Part shown: positions 32,001 through 38,065 of the stretch, piece by piece
How the letters are laid out: the number at the start of each line of letters is the position of its first letter
Numbering within the stretch: the stretch's first letter is position 1
Source: Perkinsus olseni
Lineage: Eukaryota; Perkinsozoa; Perkinsida
Reading direction: 5' to 3'
NCBI GenBank assembly: GCA_013115125.1
Contig: JABANN010000335.1
Coordinates: 1 to 38,065 of the forward strand
Length of the DNA: 38,065 bases
Notes under the pieces: generated by a model
What the model saw: only the letters and a program-made list of their open reading frames with translations
What the model was told of the DNA's origin: nothing
Database searches by the model: none
Program-made: the position numbers and the translations under genes

Positions 32001-35000
32001 GAGAAGCAGGTTCCCCCAATGACATTCATTCCTCTCAAGGTAGGTCGCCGTTCTATTGGTGCCTCCTGCCCATTGGTCATGATTTTTCTTCAGGACATGG
32101 AGCTGCCGCCTCGCATGTTGTCAAAAGAAGATATACCACCGAACTCAGGTCTACGCCGTGCTGAAGACTGCGTCAAAGCTGCCAATCATGTAGTGGCAGG
32201 CTAATGGGGGCACCCTCGTTCATTTAACACCAGCGCTCTTGATAGGTGCCGTCTCACCTACAAGGATCCCATGCATCTCATAGAAGTATCATTGAGCTGA
32301 TCCAGAAGCTTCATAGATGGCTGTTGGGTAAAACCGTGGTAGCAGACTCTCTAGCCCAGGTACTGCTATAACTGATTCTCCAGTGCTCTCCACGGGGACT
32401 TCTCGGCCCTTCTCAGGCTCGTTCGGTATTATATCACAGTGGGCGAAGAAACGCTCCAGCAATGCCGTCTGGGATGAAGGTGGTTACCCTGGATGGAGAT
32501 AAGATCGCTAAAAATGGTAATATGAGCAATGGACAGGGTGCATTGCCTGGCGATAGCGGGGATGTTTGGGATGCTCAGCACGTAATACCGAGCTACTTGA
32601 TACTACTCATCGGCCATGTTTTTGCAACATCGTTAGGTTGACTCTATTAAAGCTGAGCTTGCACAGAAAGACGGAGAGATCGCTAGGATTGGAGAGGAAC
32701 TGAGGGGACTTACTGGCACTGATGGAGTGAGTGATGAGGCTGTTGGCGATGACGATGACCCAATGGACGCCAGCCTAGAGGTGAATAGTATTCTGTGTTG
32801 GTATGATGGGTGAGCTGGGCTCTCCGTGTATTCAGATGTCGCGGGTGGAGATGGGTTCCTTGGAGGAAATCAAACGGGTAGCGGATGAAGAGTAGGGATT
32901 TCTCTGGATAAAAGTGTGATAGTATGAATTCTTCGTCGCATTGCTCAGGGTCAATCGCCTTGGGGCCAGTATTGAAGCAAGTCGAGGTACTCTGGCTGAG
33001 CTGGAGGTGCAGCGGGATGAGGCTGTAAACCATCTGAGGGAGCTCGAGGAGGAACTCAGTGACAAGACCAAAAGCTTTTATGACGATATCAACAGGAGGG
33101 TCTTTGGAGAGGATGACGGCAGTGGGGGCGGCGATCGTACGCGGGATGTGGTAAGGCGTCTGCGATGGAATTGGTGGGTGCATCATGTGATTGGGCAGAT
33201 GTCGCTGATAAGAGAACGGAAGGAGGTACTGGATACTATCGAGGGAGAAGTATGCAAACTACGCCAACAGAGGGACACACTTCGGGGAAAGCGTGAAGCG
33301 TTAGAGGCCGACGTGAGTCAGATGCATCGTTTTACGGTGATCGTTAGCATACCACCTCAGTGCATTAGCATTGAGGATACCGCTCAAACTTGAGCTTGTG
33401 ATGAAAGTTCACAGCTCGGCTCTAGCGAGTTCGAACCCCGGTTAGGGTATGTTTTCCGAATTATGTGAGGTTCGCTAGCACGAGACAGCTTTGGCTGTTG
33501 GATCGCGGAGAGTGATTGTAGGTAGAATCCTGTTTTTCCTCGTGAAATACACATGCCATGTGCTTGCCAATAATATGCGTCTCTTGAGTGTAATCTGCAT
33601 ATTCGCGGGGAAAAATTTCGAACGAACGGACGGAAGTCCGAGAGCCGCAGAAGTGACAGTGTATGCTCCTAGCTTGGCTCGCTCTGCAATTTGATCGTTC
33701 AGTTGGATCGGGCGAGGGCAACGCTCACCTCTCAAGAATCGAATCTAGAGGAGCTACGCAGAGCCCTGGAGGAGATAATCGATGAAGAAAAAGCGATGGA
33801 GGCTGAGCTAGCAGCGGCAAGAGAGGCAGGGGAAGGAGCTGCAGAGGAGCTAGAGGCAAAGGTGGCAGAAGCAGCTGCCCGGAGGGAGCAAGCAGCTACT
33901 CGATGTAATAAGGCTGGTGGATGTCGATGAACTCCTACTCATGTGATATAACTGGTCTCGCAAGTCACCGCCTTAGTTCATGAAGCTGGCCAGCAATCGA
34001 AGGGCATTGTTGATCGGTGTAATGAATTGAAGGCGGCTGTAACCAAGGAGGAGCACAGATTACAGCAACTCAGATATCGTCATATGCAACTGGTGAGATT
34101 ATGGTAATGGGAGTGCATTGTAAAATATCGGAGCTAAGGTCTCCACCTGTCCGAAGACTTCGCTCCATTCCCTATATACATTCGTAGTGACAGTGTGTGC
34201 GATTCGTGCATGGTAATCGAGCAATCACTATAGATTGGGACGTCAGGTAAGATCTATCTTATCACAACCGAGGAATCAGCAGCAGCAGAGCGTATCCGTC
34301 ACACAAGAGGAAGAAGAGGAGGCGGCCGATAGACTTCCTTTTGAAAACGCTGCCGAGGTCTTGCCGTCACTGAAAAGGATCCTTTTTGGCCGGAGCGATA
34401 GTGATGAGGATGACAGCACACAGGATACTTTGGATGAATACGACGCTTTAGAGCTAAGGGTTGATGAAGGGGTGGTAGGGAGGATTCTATCAGAGAGTGC
34501 ATCGAGGCGAGGAGCCAGAGCAGGAGCCAGGGAGGTGGTTGCTGTGCTCGAAGATGAGATAGAAAGGCTTCAAGAGATAGTCACACACATGAAGCCCAAC
34601 CTCAGAGCATATGAGCGTAATGAGGAAATGACTAGGGTAAGATGGGGCCGTAGGGGTAGTTCTGGCCTGGATAATGCGGTACACGGATCCAGCACGTTGA
34701 ATGTCAGTGGCTTCACCGAATGCCCGCTTCTTGGTTAAAACGGAAGCCGTCAACATTTTGCCCAGGCACTTGGAGAAGCCACACGTAGCCTCGAGGCAGC
34801 TAAGCTGGAGGCCAGTGAAATTGGGCAGCATTTTGAAGCGTTGAAAAATGCACGGAAGGGCCGGTAGTGGGTTATCATCGATAGCGTGCTCAGTGGACAT
34901 TTGCTCTTCTCTAGATTTAACGAATGTTACGAGTTCGTCCGGGAGCGTGTCATGACTTACTACCGCCAATTGACGTCCCGGGCCGCATCTCATGATCGGA

Positions 35001-35701
35001 CCGGAGCAGGCGGCGAGACACCAGAGGATCCACTGCTAACTCCTGATGCAGCTCATCGAGGGAGGCCAACAGCCTTCACAGGTCAGCGTCGAGGTGGAGT
35101 GTTAAATCAGGATGTTGGGGGATCTGTATACTTGGATGCTGAGAACGTAGATGAGCCGTAAGTATCTCTTGAAGACGGGACGGCCGCTCATGTGATCCAC
35201 CACCATTTCATAGTAGTTGGAAGGTACTTGGGCGTGGTGCAGTTCTCCGCCCATCCAGAGAGTGACCGCTTCGTTGACAGCCAGCTCCTCTCTGGCGGGG
35301 AGAAGACCATAGCCGCAGCAGCACTGCTCTTTGCCATATTCGCATGGCAAAGGCCAGCATTGGTAGCATTTGTCAATTTGGTTTTAATTTGAGATCAGCT
35401 ACGGTGTTTCATGTCTCCATAGATACTACTGGATGAGGTTGACGCAGCTCTGGACAGGCGTAACTTGTCAACACTTTCGGACTTTGTTCGGGAGCACACC
35501 TCGGACTGTACGAGCCCTGATGATCTACTGCAAGTAGGATGGGGCATGCCTTGCCTTCCCGCCCACCGATCCTTTGGTATTCAGGTCGTTCTTGTGAGCT
35601 TGAAGGAGAGCTTATACGGCCAAGCACAGGCTCTCGTCGGAGTATACAAGGATCCCATGAAAGACGTCTCTCGACTCCTCTCGCTTGACTTACGACCGTA
35701 A
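29060..35701 (+). CDS. SMC1: SMC1, cohesin ATPase subunit (about 29 exons)
   Basis: Structural-maintenance-of-chromosomes ATPase; with SMC3 it forms the cohesin ring that holds sister chromatids (family knowledge). Start ATG 29060. Early exons: 29060-29149, 29197-29297, 29348-29478, 29521-29704, 29781-29978, 30025-30100, 30169-30301, 30353-30477 and 30531-30679. The N-terminal VTEIRVNNFKSYHGEHV, then Walker A GVIGPNGSGKSNLLDAV, is split by intron 29479-29520. FFLVLQGQIDKL follows, then coiled coil. The hinge is at 31776-32581 (GLVSDLVHPSHKKYYQAIRAAIG...AVVVGSRRDALACIQWLKEK...TLDGDKIAKNG), then a second coiled coil, RFNECYEFVRERV and YLDAENVDEP. The ABC signature LLSGGEKTIAAAALLFAI and Walker B ILLDEVDAALDRRNLSTLSDFV come next. 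The tail SLKESLYGQAQALVGVYKDP identifies SMC1 over SMC2/3/4. The exon edges around 30846-31330 and 34100-34915 are only approximate. The protein is about 1,450 aa, longer than human SMC1 (about 1,230). Nuclear. Confidence 0.94.
33313..33702 (+). other. Long intron (390 nt) in the second coiled coil of SMC1
   Basis: Between ...KREALEAD and LDRARATLTSQESN, GT (33313) to AG (33702), phase 0. It is several times longer than the other SMC1 introns (mostly 42-90 nt). It contains TTCGAAC and CTAGCGA/TCGCTAG-type inverted matches at 33417-33475, but no open frame worth calling. Confidence 0.7.
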
Positions 35702-36624
35702 CAAGGCTTGTTAAACAAGCATCGAGAGGCGCATGCGCTACTCGTGCGGAGCGGTCTCCCCGCAGATACAAAGAAGGTGTTCCAACCAATGACGCTTTCA
35801 CAGAAAGCAGCTTCTCCGGAAGGCCAACCAAGCGGAATGATAATTCCCGAAACGATTTGTCGAACAGTCTTCTTGGCCGCACGGGAGGATAGCGAATAGT
35901 CATCGACCGGCATGTTTGCAATCACAACATCTTCGTATAATAATTAGCTACTTGAATAGGGTTTCTCACTATTACTTGATTAGGGTTCCGATTGGACGGC
36001 GCGCTAGTGGAGTTGTGGGTTGTGATATCGGGGTTTAGATCTGCGAATGTCTGAGACATTATGTCTTTCCAGTTTTAGTCGTATTAGGGTTCCTCCTTAT
36101 TACTCCTCAGCCCATCAACAAATACGCGTTTGGTCCCCTCTGATTATTACGTGTATCAGTCTGGCGGCCAGACCCTGGCCACTAGCTTCCGGTAAATGAG
36201 GCGCATGTAATAGTATGAAGTCGCGCGGCTTCACGTTTTTTATAACAGTCATACTGTTACAGTATAGGTGCTTACTACAATATCCGCGCCCGTCGCTAGT
36301 TTGAATTCTCTTTGCTGCCTCGGACCATTGGCCACTCGACTAGGTTCGACTGCGTGGCTCTATTGGCTACGTACTACTACATCTATTCGCTAAGATGCCC
36401 TCCTAGTGTTGTTTGCCCGTGGTTCCTGAGATTATTCACGCACCTTAAAAATCGTTGAGAAGTGTTCGAAGGCTTTCAAATGTTCTAGGAATTCGGGATC
36501 CATCCGGTTCTCCTGCTACTTCGTTGTTGTGTACTGATCGCCGATACAACGTGTACTCGACAGTGGTTTCACTTGAACTCAATATATTTAATTTAGTCTG
36601 TTCATTCTGCGGTCCCACTTTTTC

Positions 36625-36645
36625 CTCCAAGACTTAGTCTTGGAG
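36625..36645. repeat. Perfect 10-bp inverted repeat around one base
   Basis: CTCCAAGACT and AGTCTTGGAG are exact reverse complements separated by a single T, so the block can form a cruciform or be a dyad binding site. Confidence 0.85.
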
Positions 36646-36703
36646 ACTATGGAGACTAGGTCAAGTACGTTTTTACGAGATGGCTTCCCCAACAGACAGA
36701 TAT

Positions 36704-36718
36704 GTTTTGGCCCAAAAC
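36704..36718. repeat. 15-nt dyad GTTTTGG-C-CCAAAAC
   Basis: Two 7-nt arms are perfect reverse complements around a central C, 59 nt after the previous palindrome. Confidence 0.8.
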
Positions 36719-36932
36719 TTTTGGGGGCGAGACTGTCGAAGCCATGTCGAAGATGACTTGCCGCACATTGTGCGGCTAGCACATCATTCTGGTGTTGCTA
36801 TGTTGTCGTAAAAATTAGTGGTAGATGTCCTTACGCTAGGTTCCATTCTATGTGCAGTTTCTATAACTGTAATTCTATTCACCTGAGAGAGTCATCTTCA
36901 GTAAAGACGGCGAAGGTGAGGGGCATATAGCC

Positions 36933-36981
36933 GCTATACGTCGTATGTGGGCTATATTGTAGCCCATATACGACGTATAGC
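36933..36981. repeat. 22-bp hairpin with 5-nt loop
   Basis: Arms 36933-36954 and 36960-36981 pair along 22 positions with one G:A difference (a G-U pair if transcribed), loop TATTG. An outer CGAAGG (36911-36916) / CCTTCG (36984-36989) pair surrounds it. It is not associated with a gene. Confidence 0.88.
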
Positions 36982-37564
36982 ATCCTTCGTATCCTAGAAT
37001 GCACCGCTTTCCCCGTGTAAATTATAACGAATAGAGTACAAAGTCAGCACTAGTCTTCCGCAGATGACTTTGGAACCGGCTATTACCCCAGCCAGGGCTT
37101 TGCTGGGTCCGCCAGCGCTTGCGCGCCTTTATCGGAGCCCTGAGAGTTGCCATTTTTGCTCACTGCTGCTTACTGTTGTTTATGAGTATCGCTCACGTTA
37201 TGTCCCGTGTCTTTTCCTACATTCTCGTATGACAATTCAATTTTGCATGCTTGACAGTACTGCCGCAGCTGTTTCCCTACGGAAAATGCTCTCGTGCAAA
37301 ACTACACTCACGAACACTACTTGGTACTCGCTGGCCCATGAACGTGATGCACAGTTCTTCAGGCCCTGGGTTCCTCTTATCCAGATCTGCTGCTTTACTG
37401 TCCTCTGTGTTGTTCTTCACAAGAAACTGGGCCATCTTCAATCTGGCCACGGTGAAAGATGACGTTAAGGCGTCTAAGCGCTCCTCGATCTTTTCAAGTT
37501 GCTCTTCGACTTCGAAAAGTATTCGCGATTGCTGAGCATGCTTAATACCAGCTATCGTTGAGAA

Positions 37565-37659
37565 GGATATCGCTGGATATCTGGATATTGGACAAGGCGC
37601 TGGATATTGGTGGATATCGCTATCCAGCCATGTTGATAACCCGAACTTCTCCAGGATAT
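37565..37659. repeat. GGATAT-rich short repeat cluster
   Basis: GGATAT occurs at 37565, 37575, 37583, 37602 and 37612 and again near 37653, mostly as GGATATCGC or CTGGATATTGG. TATCCAGCC near 37620 can pair back to CTGGATA. Origin unknown. Confidence 0.6.
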
Positions 37660-37844
37660 CGCCGAGGAGTGAGCTACGGCAGGACTTGGGCCTTGGAGTA
37701 CAAGTCGGAGATAAGACGGAAGAGAATGGATAGGCTGCAGCCCAAAGGTGAATGCCGGTGACGACCTTTTTCGTATATCGGGCGTTATGGAGGGTCCCAC
37801 ACTTAGTGAAATTACAATGCAGTTAGTTGGTGACACTGCGGGTG

Positions 37845-37974
37845 TCATCACCAGTCGGCGAATTTGGACTGCAGTATGATTAGACGAAATTGTGGTGCAG
37901 CTGCACTTGACGAACTAGAGACGCAGCATGACTTGACGAATTCGAAGTGCAGCATTTCTGGAATTTTCTGCACC
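37845..37974. repeat. 26-bp tandem repeat, about four copies
   Basis: GCAG recurs at 37871, 37897, 37923 and 37949, exactly 26 nt apart, each followed by a variable CATGACTTGACGAATT-like core. A further half unit precedes the first and the last is degraded. The units are contiguous, with no spacers. Confidence 0.8.
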
Positions 37975-38065
37975 CCAATTTCGCCCACTGGTGGTGACAG
38001 TAGGCTGCAATTTAACTTCGTTCGAACTGTCACCCCCGCGCCCCCTGGACAATGTTAGCCCAATG

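Larger units (their letters stand above)
35702..38065. other. 2.4-kb gene-poor region downstream of SMC1
   Basis: No supported gene on either strand; the longest open frame (132 codons, 37064-37462, plus) has no domain, paralogue or splice partner. The stretch is notable for palindromes (36625-36645, 36704-36718, 36933-36981), GGATAT-rich sequence (37565-37659) and a 26-bp tandem repeat near the right end. ATTAGGGTTCC occurs twice (near 35979 and 36083). Confidence 0.5.

Noticed and set aside
33410-33435. tRNA-like B box (TTCGAAC followed by CCCGG)
   Set aside because: On both strands the flanking bases cannot form a T stem, and no A box or acceptor stem is present at the right distance.
29060-35701. 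Assignment as SMC2, SMC3 or SMC4
   Set aside because: NNFKSYHGEHV, GPNGSGKSNLLDAV and especially the C-terminal VSLKESLYGQAQALVGVY match SMC1; SMC3 has GRNGSGKSNFF and SMC2 a GLNGSGKSN motif.
35955-36095. Interstitial telomere (TTAGGG-like motifs)
   Set aside because: Only a few scattered ATTAGGGTT copies, not tandem; weaker than expected for telomeric sequence.
37064-37535. Plus-strand open frames of 132 and 94 codons
   Set aside because: Overlapping frames, no domain, no splice partner and no compositional bias; probably chance.
37845-37974. CRISPR-like array
   Set aside because: Repeats are contiguous and degenerate without spacers, and the genome is eukaryotic.

Overview
The window is nuclear DNA from a eukaryote with short, dense spliceosomal introns. 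Reading frames are broken at GT...AG boundaries, and splicing restores family-typical proteins. There are no bacterial-style operons, ribosome binding sites, rRNA or tRNA genes that I can support. Introns are mostly 42-90 nt (a few 30-36 nt, a few over 100 nt). Coding sequence is rich in poly-Gln, and there are trinucleotide microsatellites. This fits a free-living or parasitic protist; an alveolate such as a Perkinsus-like organism is my best guess, but that is inference, since no species-diagnostic sequence is visible.

Layout. 0.3-10.9 kb (+): three tandem paralogues, each with three RRM domains and a long Gln/Pro/Gly-rich tail (hnRNP/Musashi/DAZAP1-like RNA-binding proteins; deduced 675, 977 and 549 aa). 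11.2-12.8 kb (+): a one-exon acyltransferase/hydrolase of the C45 Ntn-hydrolase type (penicillin acyltransferase/Tan family) carrying an unusual eight-cysteine, zinc-finger-like insert. 12.9-14.7 kb (+): a nine-exon Gln/Pro-rich protein with a helical centre. 14.9-17.5 kb (-): a 13-exon coiled-coil protein. 17.7-19.1 kb (-): a five-exon ribokinase (PfkB family). 19.8-21.7 kb (+): a predicted secreted protein of unknown family and a truncated tandem copy. 22.1-22.4 kb (-): a weak small gene. 22.7-23.6 kb (-): a cation-dependent, caffeoyl-CoA-type O-methyltransferase. 24.0-25.5 kb (-): an unknown six-exon gene with three introns of only 30-34 nt. 26.7-28.5 kb (+): an unknown acidic/Pro-rich gene. 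29.1-35.7 kb (+): SMC1, the cohesin ATPase, with about 29 exons. 35.7-38.1 kb: no supported gene, but a concentration of perfect palindromes, hairpins and a 26-bp tandem repeat.

The genes are not an obvious pathway. The only functional cluster is the RRM triplication. Its exon structure (identical 170-nt exons in all RRM2 and RRM3 domains), a local near-identity tract in RRM1, and loss of RNA-stacking aromatics in the first copy together outline duplication, gene conversion and divergence. All exon coordinates were deduced by hand from frame, GT/AG and paralogue or family comparison, and were not tested against transcripts.
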